Shown: positions 25,630-34,688, numbered from the stretch's first letter. The stretch: 54,892 nt of DNA from Chryseobacterium flavum (GCF_003385595.1 NZ_QNUE01000022.1:1-54892); one strand, 5' to 3'. A program made the numbers and translations. The notes: a model not told the origin generated them from the letters alone.

Positions 25630-26166
25630 ATGTCAAAAAAAATTGCAATTCTCGCCACCAATGGCTTTGAAGAAAGTGAACTTAAATCTCCGAAAGAATA
25701 TTTGGAAGAGCAGGGCTGGACCGCCCATATTGTGAGCCCGGAATCCGGAACGATTAAAGCATGGGCAGAGAAGGACTGGGGAAAAGAATATCGTGTGGAC
25801 AAAGCACTGGATGAAGTGAATGCCTCTGAATATGATGCTTTGGTTTTACCTGGTGGAGTCATTAATCCTGATCAGCTGCGAACCAATGGGCAGGCTTTAT
25901 CTTTTGTAAAAGATTTCTTTATACAGAATAAACCGGTTGCTGCAATCTGCCACGGGCCACAGGTCTTAATTAATGCCGAAGTTGTAAACGGCAGACATAT
26001 GACCTCTGTCAGTTCGATCAGCCAGGATCTGATCAATGCAGGGGCTCATTGGGAAGATCGGGAAGTAATAGTTGATAACGGATTGGTAACCAGCAGGACA
26101 CCTGAAGATCTTCCGGCTTTTAATGCCAAAATGGTCGAAGAAATAAAAGAAGGAAAGCATATATGA
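25630..26166 (+). CDS. DJ-1/PfpI-family protein (YhbO/PfpI-like)
   Basis: 178 residues of the type 1 glutamine amidotransferase-like fold. Nucleophile elbow AAICHGPQ with Cys107 and adjacent His108; Glu15 or Glu16 (NGFEESE) is at the position of the conserved acid; LVLPGGVINPDQLR is the family loop. Close relatives have been described as glyoxalase III, deglycase-like or intracellular peptidases; activity is debated. Cytosolic stress protein, single gene. Confidence 0.92.
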   Translation: MSKKIAILATNGFEESELKSPKEYLEEQGWTAHIVSPESGTIKAWAEKDWGKEYRVDKALDEVNASEYDALVLPGGVINPDQLRTNGQALSFVKDFFIQNKPVAAICHGPQVLINAEVVNGRHMTSVSSISQDLINAGAHWEDREVIVDNGLVTSRTPEDLPAFNAKMVEEIKEGKHI

Positions 26167-26196
26167 TAAAAATATAGAATTGTACCTAAATTGTTG

Positions 26197-26229
26197 CAGC
26201 CGCCCGGAATTTATCATTCCGGGCGGCTG
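26197..26229. other. Strong GC-rich hairpin without U-tract
   Basis: CAGCCGCCCGGAAT (26197-26210), loop TTATC, ATTCCGGGCGGCTG (26216-26229): a perfect 14-bp stem, much more GC-rich than its surroundings, 30 bases after the PfpI stop and 32 bases before the next -7 box. No T run follows. Could be a terminator of a non-standard kind or an mRNA 3'-end stabiliser. Confidence 0.7.
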
Positions 26230-26261
26230 TATAAGATAATGGAGCTATCCGGGATTATCTT

Positions 26262-26269
26262 TACTTTTG
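26262..26269 (+). promoter_or_regulatory. -7 promoter box of the DUF1294 gene (TACTTTTG)
   Basis: Exact TANNTTTG match 18 bases before the ATG at 26288; decides the start of the next gene. Confidence 0.65.
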
Positions 26270-26287
26270 CAGCAAATTGACAAAGAC

Positions 26288-26542
26288 ATGATGTTTTTTC
26301 TACTGATTATAAATGTAATTACATTTGGCGTTTTCGGTTTTGATAAGCAGAAAGCCAGAAAACAACAGCGGAGAATCTCTGAAAATACTCTTTTGGGACT
26401 TTCCCTTATAGGAGGAATCATAGGAGCCGGTACCGGAATGGTTGTTTTTAATCATAAAGTCTCTAAAAAATCATTTCTGGTTAAATTTTTTCTGGTGGTT
26501 TTAATTGATCTTTTTGTATTATACCGTTTGATAAGACATTAA
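26288..26542 (+). CDS. DUF1294 family small membrane protein
   Basis: 84 residues from the ATG at 26288 (another ATG follows at 26291). A TTG at 26267 is in frame but is part of the -7 box. Three hydrophobic stretches: FFLLIINVITFGVFGFDKQKA, LLGLSLIGGIIGAGTGMVVF and FLVKFFLVVLIDLFVLYRL. FGFDKQKARKQQRRISE is the DUF1294 hallmark (D-K-x-x-A then R-R-I-x-E). Inner-membrane protein of unknown role. Confidence 0.88.
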   Translation: MMFFLLIINVITFGVFGFDKQKARKQQRRISENTLLGLSLIGGIIGAGTGMVVFNHKVSKKSFLVKFFLVVLIDLFVLYRLIRH

Positions 26543-26558
26543 GGCTGTTTTATCTCTT

Positions 26559-28058
26559 CTAACCGTTAATAATTCCAAAAGGTTTCCATGTATTTATTCC
26601 GTCCGTAGTATTGATCCATCCGACAGGAGAATTTACAGAAGGCTGTATGTTAAAAATAATATCACCACGTTTCCATTGAGGGGAAGAAATGACCGGATAG
26701 GACTCACCATAAGCCATTTTCATTTTTCCCAGCTGAAGAGAATCAGTGAGGTTCTGATAATACACAATACCTGTATTGTCATTGGTAATGAAATTACCAA
26801 CGATATTCGGCGTGATCTGGGATAAACATTTATTATGGGTGATGGTGGTCTTTAAGCCGGGATCAGCCTTAATATCATATACCTTAAAATTCTTAACAGA
26901 GTTTCCTCTCACATCATCATAAAGCGATCCTCTCCCGGTAATGTTAATTCCGATAGAAATGATATCCTCCTCAGTATGGTCATATATTAAGATGTCATTA
27001 TCTACAATCTTATTTCCACGGGTGAATGATGATCCTTGTATATTGTTGGTTAAATAAATCCCGTATCCCGGCTGGCGTAAAGCAATATAATTACTGTTGA
27101 TATTCCAGTTGTTGCAGTCTTCAGCAATAACAATTCCGATATGCCTGCAGAAATCAATCATGCTGTTCATGAAATTGACATGAGAGGTTTTTCCAGCATA
27201 GATACCCTCATACACATTATAGATCAGGGTGTCAATAATTCTCCAGCCCTCCTTGGAAGTACTCCCTTCAAACCAGATTCCCCTGCTGCCGGGAATATCA
27301 TAATCACTGTTAATAGAAATGGAGGTATTATTGGAGATCTCATTATTGACAGACAGTCCCCTGATCAGGATGCCTACTTTACAGTTTTCAGTTTTTACCG
27401 TTTGAATCTGGGAAGACCAGAGGTAATTGACATCCAGTGCCGTATGAAAACCTCTTACCGTAAGGTCTTTTAAGATAATGTCATAAACATGATGATCCGG
27501 GTTTCCGTTGACTTTAATTCCTGTGTAGGAATTTTCAGAGGTTGTATACCAGATGATATTGTAAATTCCGAAACCTTCCAGAACAGCCCCGGAAGCATTG
27601 ATGACTATGCCGTCGTTATTATGGGTAATCAGAAAAGGAGGAAAACTGATATTGCTTTTTGTAGAAGACCCTGTAATTTTAATTGCTTTACTGATTTGAA
27701 GCGGGTGATGGAGCATGTATCTTTTATTATCCAGATGCAAAACCTGGCCGATTTCCATTTCGTCAATTAATCGCTGGATTTCAACAGAATCATCAGTATT
27801 GCCATCTCCATGAACATCAGCAATTTTTATGGAAATATCATTGGTAACTATTCTTTTGTAATATGCCAGAGATTCATCATGATTGAATTTGGTCCGGTAA
27901 AGATAGCGCCCGTTGGAGGGAACAGGGATATTCTGTTTTTTAAAGTTGACAAGCTCTCCGCTATATTCATCGATCAATGTTACAATTTCTTTATCCAATA
28001 CAGGATCTTGAGAATCAAAGAATTGATTTATGGTCGGTACATTTAAATTGTTTGTCAT
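26559..28058 (-). CDS. Pectate-lyase-like right-handed beta-helix protein
   Basis: 499 residues. After a helical N-terminus (MTNNLNVPTINQFFDSQDPV) comes the pectate lyase 3 superfamily entry IADVHGDGNTDDSVEIQRLIDEM at about 80-102, then many Asn-rich turns typical of beta-helices (LEGFGIYNIIWYTTSENSYTG, NSMIDFCRHIGIVIAEDCNN, NKIVDNDILIYDHTEEDI) to about 430. The C-terminus GDIIFNIQPSVNSPVGWINT then GINTWKPFGIING resembles the ends of phage tail-spike and related surface proteins. There is no recognisable signal peptide, odd for a polysaccharide-acting protein. Catalytic residues not identifiable. Own promoter (TACCTTTG at 28117-28124). Confidence 0.75.
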   Translation of the reverse strand: MTNNLNVPTINQFFDSQDPVLDKEIVTLIDEYSGELVNFKKQNIPVPSNGRYLYRTKFNHDESLAYYKRIVTNDISIKIADVHGDGNTDDSVEIQRLIDEMEIGQVLHLDNKRYMLHHPLQISKAIKITGSSTKSNISFPPFLITHNNDGIVINASGAVLEGFGIYNIIWYTTSENSYTGIKVNGNPDHHVYDIILKDLTVRGFHTALDVNYLWSSQIQTVKTENCKVGILIRGLSVNNEISNNTSISINSDYDIPGSRGIWFEGSTSKEGWRIIDTLIYNVYEGIYAGKTSHVNFMNSMIDFCRHIGIVIAEDCNNWNINSNYIALRQPGYGIYLTNNIQGSSFTRGNKIVDNDILIYDHTEEDIISIGINITGRGSLYDDVRGNSVKNFKVYDIKADPGLKTTITHNKCLSQITPNIVGNFITNDNTGIVYYQNLTDSLQLGKMKMAYGESYPVISSPQWKRGDIIFNIQPSVNSPVGWINTTDGINTWKPFGIING

Positions 28059-28116
28059 TGTCTGGTTTTTGAGTTGGTAATTAATCGTATTTATTTCTAT
28101 GGTATCGGTATGGAAA

Positions 28117-28124
28117 CAAAGGTA
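28117..28124 (-). promoter_or_regulatory. -7 promoter box (TACCTTTG) of the beta-helix gene
   Basis: Exact TANNTTTG match on the minus strand 58 bases before the ATG at 28058. Confidence 0.5.
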
Positions 28125-28253
28125 AAATCACACAGCGCCAGAACTTGACGTAACATATTTTTTCCGGAGATTATAAAGTGGAATTATCTAAAATTCTCAT
28201 TATGAAATTGTTAAATATTGTATAAACTTTTTAATTAATTCATTAAAAATCAC

Positions 28254-28261
28254 TATTTTTG
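28254..28261 (+). promoter_or_regulatory. -7 promoter box of typA (TATTTTTG)
   Basis: Exact TANNTTTG match 18 bases before the ATG at 28280; leader about 10-12 bases. Confidence 0.7.
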
Positions 28262-28279
28262 CACCCGTAAAAATCTTAT

Positions 28280-30085
28280 ATGCAAAACATTAGAAATATT
28301 GCGATTATCGCACACGTTGACCACGGAAAAACCACCTTGGTTGACAAGATCATTCACGCTACCAACATTTTCAGAGAAAATCAGGAGAGTGGAGAATTAA
28401 TTATGGATAACAATGATCTTGAAAGAGAAAGAGGGATCACAATCTTATCCAAGAATATTTCTGTTACCTATAAAGACACTAAAATTAATGTAATTGATAC
28501 TCCAGGGCACGCGGATTTCGGTGGAGAAGTAGAGAGGGTATTAAAAATGGCTGATGGAGTTATTTTGTTGGTGGATGCATTTGAAGGACCGATGCCTCAG
28601 ACAAGATTCGTACTTCAGAAAGCATTGGAATTAGGATTAAGACCATTAGTGGTTATCAATAAAGTAGATAAACCAAACTGCCGTCCTGACGAAGTTCATG
28701 ACCAGGTATTTGATTTGTTCTTTAACCTTGAAGCTACAGAAGAGCAATTGGATTTCCCAACATTCTACGGATCTTCAAAACAAGGATGGTTCAATACTTC
28801 ACTGGAACAGACTGAAGATATTTTACCATTATTGGATGGGATTCTGGAACATGTTCCTGCCCCGAAAGTAACAGAAGGAAACCTTCAGATGCAGATTACT
28901 TCGTTAGATTACTCTTCTTTCCTTGGAAGAATTGCGATCGGAAAAGTAACAAGAGGAGAGATCAAAGAATCTCAGTGGATTGGTCTTGCCCAGGCAGAAG
29001 GAAAAATTGTAAAGGGAAAAGTAAAAGAACTTTACGTTTTTGAAGGGTTAGGAAAGAAAAAAGTAACTGAAGTACAGGCAGGAGATATCTGTGCTGTAGT
29101 TGGTTTTGATGCATTCCAGATCGGAGACTCATTCGTAGATCTAGAAAATCCTGAACCATTGGAAAGAACGGCTATTGATGAACCTACCCTGAACATGACG
29201 TTCTCCATCAACAACTCACCATTCTTCGGAAAAGACGGTAAATATGTTACCTCTAACCACCTGAAAGAAAGATTAACCAAAGAATTAGAAAAAAACCTTG
29301 CGTTAAGAGTTCAGCAGACAGATGATGCCAATACGTTCCTTGTATTTGGTAGAGGTATTCTTCACTTATCAGTTTTGATTGAAACAATGAGAAGAGAAGG
29401 ATATGAAATGACGATCGGTCAGCCTCAGGTAATCTTAAAAGAAATTGACGGAGTAAACTGTGAACCATATGAATCTTTGGTTGTTGACGTACCAGAAGAA
29501 TATGCTTCAAGGGTTATCGACCTGGCAACCCAGAGAAAAGGTGATCTTCACATTATGGAAACCAAGGGAGAAATGCAGCATATGGAATTCGAGATTCCTT
29601 CAAGAGGTCTTATCGGATTGCGTTCCCAGATGCTGACAGCTACAGCAGGAGAAGCTATTATGGCACACCGTTTCACGGAATATAAACCTTTCAAAGGTGT
29701 GATCCCTGGAAGAAACAATGGAGTACTGATCAGCAAAACTACAGGTCCTGCTACAGAATACTCAATTAATAAACTACAGGACAGGGGTAAATTCTTCGTT
29801 GATCCGGGTGAGGAAATCTATACAGGGATGATCGTTGGTGAACAAAACAAACCGGGCGACCTTGTTGTAAATATTGTTGAAGCTAAACAGCTGAATAATA
29901 TGCGTGCGGCCGGAAAAGATAAAGATACCGGTGTAGCTCCGAAAATTTTATTCTCACTTGAAGAATGTATGGAATATATCCAGGGGGATGAAGCTATTGA
30001 GGTAACCCCTAATTTCATCAGAATGAGAAAGAAGATTCTTTCAGAAGAAGAAAGAAAAAGAGTGGAAAGATCGGCGAAAGCTTAA
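28280..30085 (+). CDS. typA: Ribosome-associated GTPase TypA/BipA
   Basis: 601 residues, the usual TypA length. G1 is AHVDHGKTT (residues 11-19), switch region RERGITI, G3 DTPGHADF, G4 NKVDKPNCRPDE. Domain II (about 200-290), EF-G-like domains III and V, and the TypA-specific C-terminal domain (TEYKPFKGVIPGRNNGVLIS to NFIRMRKKILSEEERKR) follow. Translational GTPase that assists 50S assembly and stress adaptation, especially in the cold. Monocistronic with a strong terminator. Confidence 0.97.
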   Translation: MQNIRNIAIIAHVDHGKTTLVDKIIHATNIFRENQESGELIMDNNDLERERGITILSKNISVTYKDTKINVIDTPGHADFGGEVERVLKMADGVILLVDAFEGPMPQTRFVLQKALELGLRPLVVINKVDKPNCRPDEVHDQVFDLFFNLEATEEQLDFPTFYGSSKQGWFNTSLEQTEDILPLLDGILEHVPAPKVTEGNLQMQITSLDYSSFLGRIAIGKVTRGEIKESQWIGLAQAEGKIVKGKVKELYVFEGLGKKKVTEVQAGDICAVVGFDAFQIGDSFVDLENPEPLERTAIDEPTLNMTFSINNSPFFGKDGKYVTSNHLKERLTKELEKNLALRVQQTDDANTFLVFGRGILHLSVLIETMRREGYEMTIGQPQVILKEIDGVNCEPYESLVVDVPEEYASRVIDLATQRKGDLHIMETKGEMQHMEFEIPSRGLIGLRSQMLTATAGEAIMAHRFTEYKPFKGVIPGRNNGVLISKTTGPATEYSINKLQDRGKFFVDPGEEIYTGMIVGEQNKPGDLVVNIVEAKQLNNMRAAGKDKDTGVAPKILFSLEECMEYIQGDEAIEVTPNFIRMRKKILSEEERKRVERSAKA

Positions 30086-30108
30086 TTATAATCTTACTAT
30101 ATAAAATC

Positions 30109-30131
30109 AAAGCCTCGAAAATCGAGGCTTT
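30109..30131 (+). terminator. Intrinsic terminator of typA
   Basis: AAAGCCTCGA (30109-30118), loop AAA, TCGAGGCTTT (30122-30131), followed by T to 30135. Confidence 0.9.
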
Positions 30132-30204
30132 TTTTCTAGCATAATCTGCTAAAATGCTTATTTTGGCACAATAATCTCAACAGATAAAAAAATCAGGTAG
30201 TTTC

Positions 30205-31818
30205 ATGACTATGAGAATGAATCAATTAAAATTTATTGCTTTATTGGGAATTTCTGCATCTTACAGTATTTCATGTTCGGTACAGAATAATACCACAAAA
30301 GCCCCGCCAGTTAAAAATACAACAAAACCCAACAATACAATAACCCAGCCTAAAGAACCTGTAGCGGTTGTAAAGCCCGTAACTCCTCCAGCAGAGGAAA
30401 ATTTCAGGACCACACTTCCTGAGATTAAAAGAGAATTCCGGGGAGCATGGGTTGCCAGTGTAGCCAATATCAACTGGCCGTCAAGAAATGACCTTACTGT
30501 AGAGCAGCAGAAAGCAGAAGCAATTAACATGCTTGATATGCTGAAAGATAACAACTTCAATGCGGTAATCTTCCAGATCAGGCCTTCAGCAGATGCTCTG
30601 TATACCAGTAATATCGAACCCTGGTCTTATTTCCTGACCGGAGAAACAGGTGCACCTCCTTATCCGAATTATGATCCGCTTCAGTTCTGGATAGAGGAAT
30701 CACATAAAAGAGGACTGGAACTGCATGTATGGTTGAATCCTTATCGGGCCCATCATGCCAATGGGGGAGCAGTAAACAGCTTGTCAATGGTGAATAAGCT
30801 TTCTGATATTGTAGTACGGCTGAAGAACGGAATGTACTGGTTTGATCCTGCCAATCCTAAAACACAGGGACACGTCTCCAACGTGGTAAAAGATATTGTA
30901 AAAAGATATGATATTGATGCCGTTCATTTCGATGATTATTTTTATCCTTATGCCACTTACAACAGGGGAGCTGATTTTCCTGATAATGCTACCTGGAATG
31001 CGTATGTAAGCAGTGGAGGAACTTTATCCAGGGCAGATTGGAGGAGAGATAATGTCAATAAGTTTGTAGAACGTATCTATAAAGAAATTCATGCCGAAAA
31101 AAGCCATGTGAGATTCGGGATCAGCCCGTTTGGAATCTGGAAACCGGGATATCCGGCAGGCATTGTGGGGTCTTCCCAGTATGATGAACTGTATGCAGAT
31201 GCCAAACTGTGGCTTAACAAAGGATGGGTAGATTATTTCTCTCCGCAGTTATACTGGCCCATTGACTCAAAGGGGCAGGGATTTGAAGCCCTGTTAAGCT
31301 GGTGGCAGTCTGAAAATACAATGAACCGTCATTTATGGCCCGGTTTAAACACAGTAGAGGTCAAAGTATCAGACCGGCCGGCAGAAATTAAAAGCCAGAT
31401 TGAAATTTCAAGGAATATACTGAAAAAGGATGCAGGAGAAATTCACTGGAGTATTGCAGGACTTACTAAAAATCCAAATATGCTGCCTGTTCTGAAAAAC
31501 GGACCGTACAGCGAAAAAGCATTAGTCCCTAAAACCCCTTGGCTCAAAACCGTACCATTACAGACTCCTACCTTATTCATTACGGATAATGGAAGCTTTG
31601 CCCGGACAAACTGGAGTACAAAGAATATCGGGGACGTTTTCCAGTGGGTTCTTTTTACCCAATATAATGGAGTATGGCAGACAGAAATTCTTACGCTGGA
31701 TACCCTTTCAAGAGATATTCCTAAGTTTAAAGACGGTAAAACACTGAATGCCGTTGCTATCAAAGCAATCGACAGGCTTGGAAATGAAAGTGACTATATG
31801 GCAAAAAAAATAAAATAA
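30205..31818 (+). CDS. Glycoside hydrolase-like lipoprotein (DUF187/GHL10 family)
   Basis: 537 residues; ATGs at 30205, 30211 and 30217 are all possible. Lipoprotein signal ends YSISC (Cys24 from the first ATG), followed by a Pro/Lys/Thr-rich linker. The TIM-barrel domain starts EFRGAWVASVANINWPS and contains NFNAVIFQIRPSADALY, LELHVWLNPYRAH, DIDAVHFDDYFYPY and WVDYFSPQLYWPI, the standard pattern of the GHL10 family, to about 430. A C-terminal beta domain follows. Family members cleave glycans, peptidoglycan-related ones in some cases; located at the cell envelope. Confidence 0.9.
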   Translation: MTMRMNQLKFIALLGISASYSISCSVQNNTTKAPPVKNTTKPNNTITQPKEPVAVVKPVTPPAEENFRTTLPEIKREFRGAWVASVANINWPSRNDLTVEQQKAEAINMLDMLKDNNFNAVIFQIRPSADALYTSNIEPWSYFLTGETGAPPYPNYDPLQFWIEESHKRGLELHVWLNPYRAHHANGGAVNSLSMVNKLSDIVVRLKNGMYWFDPANPKTQGHVSNVVKDIVKRYDIDAVHFDDYFYPYATYNRGADFPDNATWNAYVSSGGTLSRADWRRDNVNKFVERIYKEIHAEKSHVRFGISPFGIWKPGYPAGIVGSSQYDELYADAKLWLNKGWVDYFSPQLYWPIDSKGQGFEALLSWWQSENTMNRHLWPGLNTVEVKVSDRPAEIKSQIEISRNILKKDAGEIHWSIAGLTKNPNMLPVLKNGPYSEKALVPKTPWLKTVPLQTPTLFITDNGSFARTNWSTKNIGDVFQWVLFTQYNGVWQTEILTLDTLSRDIPKFKDGKTLNAVAIKAIDRLGNESDYMAKKIK

Positions 31819-31850
31819 CTTTCAAAAAGCCAACTCTTTTTAAACATAAT

Positions 31851-31876
31851 CCGGTCTTTTGAAGGCCGGTTTTTTT
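31851..31876 (+). terminator. Intrinsic terminator
   Basis: CCGGTCTT (31851-31858) pairs with AAGGCCGG around a short loop with one T-G wobble, followed by seven T. Confidence 0.8.
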
Positions 31877-32036
31877 GTTTCCTGGAAGGGTTATTTTAGA
31901 ATAACTATAAATTATCATTTTAAATCTATGAAAGTCAGTAAGCTATAATTGGGTTTATGTTCATTTCCGGTAATATAAAAATTTTATCGGAACCATTTTT
32001 GCATGATAAATCCCATAATCACCAAAATATAACATT

Positions 32037-32588
32037 ATGAATACTAACAGACTTTCCGCAAACATGGAAAAAGCACTTAGTGATCAGATGAACAAGGAGA
32101 TTCATGCATCACACGTTTTTTTATCTTATGGAATATGGGCAGATGACAAAGGCTATCAGGGGATTGCCAATTTCCTTTACAGACATGCCCAGGAAGAAAG
32201 GAACCATTCGATTAAATTCATGGAATATATATTAAACAGAGGCGGAAAGCCCAAAGTAGAGGCTATTCCGGCACCTCCGGCAGATCCGGAATCCCTGACA
32301 GCCTGTTTTGACGGGGTCTTTAAACATGAAGTAGATAATACCACTGCCATTTACAGGATTGTAGACCTGTCTATGGAAGAAAAGGACTGGGCAACCTGGA
32401 ATTTTATGCAATGGTTCGTACAGGAGCAGATTGAAGAAGAAACCCTCGCTCAGAACCTGATTGATAAACTGAAAATAGCAGGAGGAGACAGGGCAACAGA
32501 TGAATCTTTATTTACTTTAGATAAAACTTTACAGGAAGCTCCGAATGATGTGCCGCTGGCACAGGATGCTACCGGAGACAATCCGTAA
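32037..32588 (+). CDS. ftnA: Ferritin
   Basis: 183 residues, four-helix ferritin. Ferroxidase ligands are visible: Glu in DQMNKEIHASHVFLSYG, E-x-x-H in HAQEERNHSIKFMEYI, Glu in FKHEVDNTTAIYRIV, and the Gln/Glu pair in QWFVQEQIEEETLAQNLIDKL. No haem Met at the bacterioferritin position is evident, so it is an FtnA-type 24-mer storing iron in the cytosol. The C-terminal tail after about residue 165 (NDVPLAQDATGDNP) is longer than usual. Monocistronic with a perfect-stem terminator. Confidence 0.93.
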   Translation: MNTNRLSANMEKALSDQMNKEIHASHVFLSYGIWADDKGYQGIANFLYRHAQEERNHSIKFMEYILNRGGKPKVEAIPAPPADPESLTACFDGVFKHEVDNTTAIYRIVDLSMEEKDWATWNFMQWFVQEQIEEETLAQNLIDKLKIAGGDRATDESLFTLDKTLQEAPNDVPLAQDATGDNP

Positions 32589-32615
32589 GGTCGTTCGGTG
32601 AAATTAAAACTTTTG

Positions 32616-32650
32616 AAAATCTGTCAGAACACTGACAGATTTTTTTTGTA
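32616..32650 (+). terminator. Intrinsic terminator of the ferritin gene
   Basis: AAAATCTGTCAG (32616-32627), loop AACA, CTGACAGATTTT (32632-32643), then T. Perfect 12-bp stem. Confidence 0.9.
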
Positions 32651-32663
32651 AACTAACTTTATC

Positions 32664-32671
32664 TATTTTTG
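32664..32671 (+). promoter_or_regulatory. -7 promoter box of the ATPase-TOPRIM gene (TATTTTTG)
   Basis: Exact TANNTTTG match 15 bases before the ATG at 32687. Confidence 0.65.
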
Positions 32672-32686
32672 AGTAAACTAATAAAT

Positions 32687-34645
32687 ATGAGTGATAAATT
32701 TGATTTAATTTTTCCAAATGCTAATGCTTTTTATTCATATTATAATGAAAATGAAGACGAACTAGTAAAGCTATATGATCTTTCTTTAATTAATATATTT
32801 ACTGGAGCTAATAACAGTGGTAAAAGTAGACTTATAAGAACTTTTCTAGATTCTAATACTATTCATTATGAACATAAATCTTTATTAAAAGAATATCTTA
32901 CAGAATTTAATGAATTAATTAATAGTAAAAAATTTGGTGGGGTTAATAGCAGTAACAATGTACTTTTTAATTCATTTCAAAATGATCGAGATGAAGTAGT
33001 GTTTAAAATTTTGAATTACTCTGAGTTACAGATAGATATATTGAGTGGAGTTGATTTTAACTTAAATGTTTTTAGGCTTTTAACAGAAAACTTTCATAGA
33101 CTTTCTCTTAATTATTTTGGAAGTAATGGCTTTATCCAATTGCAAGGAGAGGATAAAGAAAGGATTAGTTTTTTGTTAATGCAAATAAAAAAAATGCTGC
33201 AACAAGATTTTTTTGAAGAAAAGAAAAAAATATTTATTCCAACTCTTAGAACAGCTCACTCTATTTTTCAAAAAAAAACCGATAAAAGCTTTTCAAAAAT
33301 CTCAACGGATATTTTAAAAGAAACAATTGTAAAAAGTTATAATTTAAATGATGAAAAGGTAGAAATTTTTACAGGAATGGATTTGTATTATCAAATTGTA
33401 AATGTAAGAAATGATATAAAAGATAAAAGAGAAGGATTTGAAAAATTTGAAGAATTTTTATCTCAAAATTTTTTCCATGGTAAGCGTGTTGAAATTGTTG
33501 CAAAATTTAATATTTATGATAAACACAATGGCAAAGATGATTCTGAAATAATAAATGTTTTCATTGATGAGGAAAGTAAAGATTTACATGAACTAGGTGA
33601 TGGTATTCAAGCCTTATTTATTTTAATGTACAAGATTTATACCTGCGATAATAAAAGTGTTATTTTTATTGATGAACCTGAGATTAACTTGCATCCTGGA
33701 ATGCAACGGTTATTTTTAGAACAGATTACAAATAATAAATTTCTAAAAGAAAAGGAGATAACTTATTTCATCTCTACACATTCAAACCATTTCTTAGATT
33801 TAACAATTGAAAAAGATGATATTTCTATTTTTTTATTTAATAAAGTAAATAAAGATAAATTTATTGTCAAGAATGTTAACCATGGAGATAATTCAGCACT
33901 TCAATATCTTGGAGTAACTAATTCTTCTGTATTTCTAGCTAATTGTTCTATATGGGTTGAGGGAATTTCTGATAGAAACTATTTGAAAGCATTTTTAAAG
34001 GCATATTGTAAAGCTAACTCAAATAAAATATATCCTAAGGAAGATATTGAGTTTGCATTCATTGAATATGCTGGCAGTAATATTGATCATTATAATTTTG
34101 ATGAAATCGAATTAAAAGAAAAAATAAATGCTTTTTCAATTAATAATAAAATATTCTTAATCTCTGATTATGACGGACCATATAAAAATGAAAAGCATTC
34201 TATTTATGAAGAAATAGAAAAAGAAAATAATAATTTTAAATATCAGACAACTAAGGATTATAGAGAAATAGAGAACTTATTACCATTTAGCGTTTGGGAT
34301 AAAATTTTAATTAATTTTTGTGATAAGAGAAAAGTGAAAAAAGAAGAAGATTTTGAAAGAGTACAGGCAGAAATTTCAATATCTCTAAAAAAGAAAAAAA
34401 TAGAAGCTTATAAAACAACGTATATTGGAAAATTATTAAAAAATATTAAAACTAACGTTCCTGAATTGAATAAAATTTGGGATAAAGCAGAAGGGACTTT
34501 AATGAACAAATCTGAAGTAAGTTTTAAAGTTTTAGAATTAACTGAACAAGGTAGAATAACTTGGGAAGATTTTAAAACAAACCCTAAAATAGTTTCCATA
34601 ATACAGAATCTATATGATTTTATTCAAAAATCTAATTATAGGTAA
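32687..34645 (+). CDS. AAA ATPase-TOPRIM fusion, OLD/PARIS-like (candidate defence gene)
   Basis: 652 residues from the ATG at 32687; an in-frame TTG at 32669 is part of the -7 box. N-terminal ABC/AAA15-type ATPase: Walker A GANNSGKS (40-47), a signature-like HELGDGIQALFILMYKI, Walker B VIFIDEPEINLHPG (Asp329, Glu330) and H-loop STHSNHFLDL. C-terminal TOPRIM-like part: WVEGISDRNY (Glu425), LISDYDGPY (Asp494, Asp496) and TTKDYREIENLLP. This order is that of OLD-family nucleases and of fused PARIS (AriA-AriB) proteins, both anti-phage. It is visibly far more AT-rich than its neighbours and squeezed between two housekeeping genes with their own signals, suggesting transfer. No partner gene is adjacent. 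TOPRIM activity and defence are inference. Confidence 0.75.
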   Translation: MSDKFDLIFPNANAFYSYYNENEDELVKLYDLSLINIFTGANNSGKSRLIRTFLDSNTIHYEHKSLLKEYLTEFNELINSKKFGGVNSSNNVLFNSFQNDRDEVVFKILNYSELQIDILSGVDFNLNVFRLLTENFHRLSLNYFGSNGFIQLQGEDKERISFLLMQIKKMLQQDFFEEKKKIFIPTLRTAHSIFQKKTDKSFSKISTDILKETIVKSYNLNDEKVEIFTGMDLYYQIVNVRNDIKDKREGFEKFEEFLSQNFFHGKRVEIVAKFNIYDKHNGKDDSEIINVFIDEESKDLHELGDGIQALFILMYKIYTCDNKSVIFIDEPEINLHPGMQRLFLEQITNNKFLKEKEITYFISTHSNHFLDLTIEKDDISIFLFNKVNKDKFIVKNVNHGDNSALQYLGVTNSSVFLANCSIWVEGISDRNYLKAFLKAYCKANSNKIYPKEDIEFAFIEYAGSNIDHYNFDEIELKEKINAFSINNKIFLISDYDGPYKNEKHSIYEEIEKENNNFKYQTTKDYREIENLLPFSVWDKILINFCDKRKVKKEEDFERVQAEISISLKKKKIEAYKTTYIGKLLKNIKTNVPELNKIWDKAEGTLMNKSEVSFKVLELTEQGRITWEDFKTNPKIVSIIQNLYDFIQKSNYR

Positions 34646-34673
34646 ATCATTTTTTATTACGGCTAAACTTCAC

Positions 34674-34681
34674 TATCTTTG
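34674..34681 (+). promoter_or_regulatory. -7 promoter box of ychF (TATCTTTG)
   Basis: Exact TANNTTTG match; transcription from about 34688 gives a leader of about 90 bases before the ATG at 34778. Confidence 0.7.
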
Positions 34682-34688
34682 CACGCTG

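Noticed and set aside
29253..29510. Antisense frames inside typA, cas9, parE and parC
   Set aside because: All lie wholly within strongly supported genes and show no domain, signal peptide or start signals.
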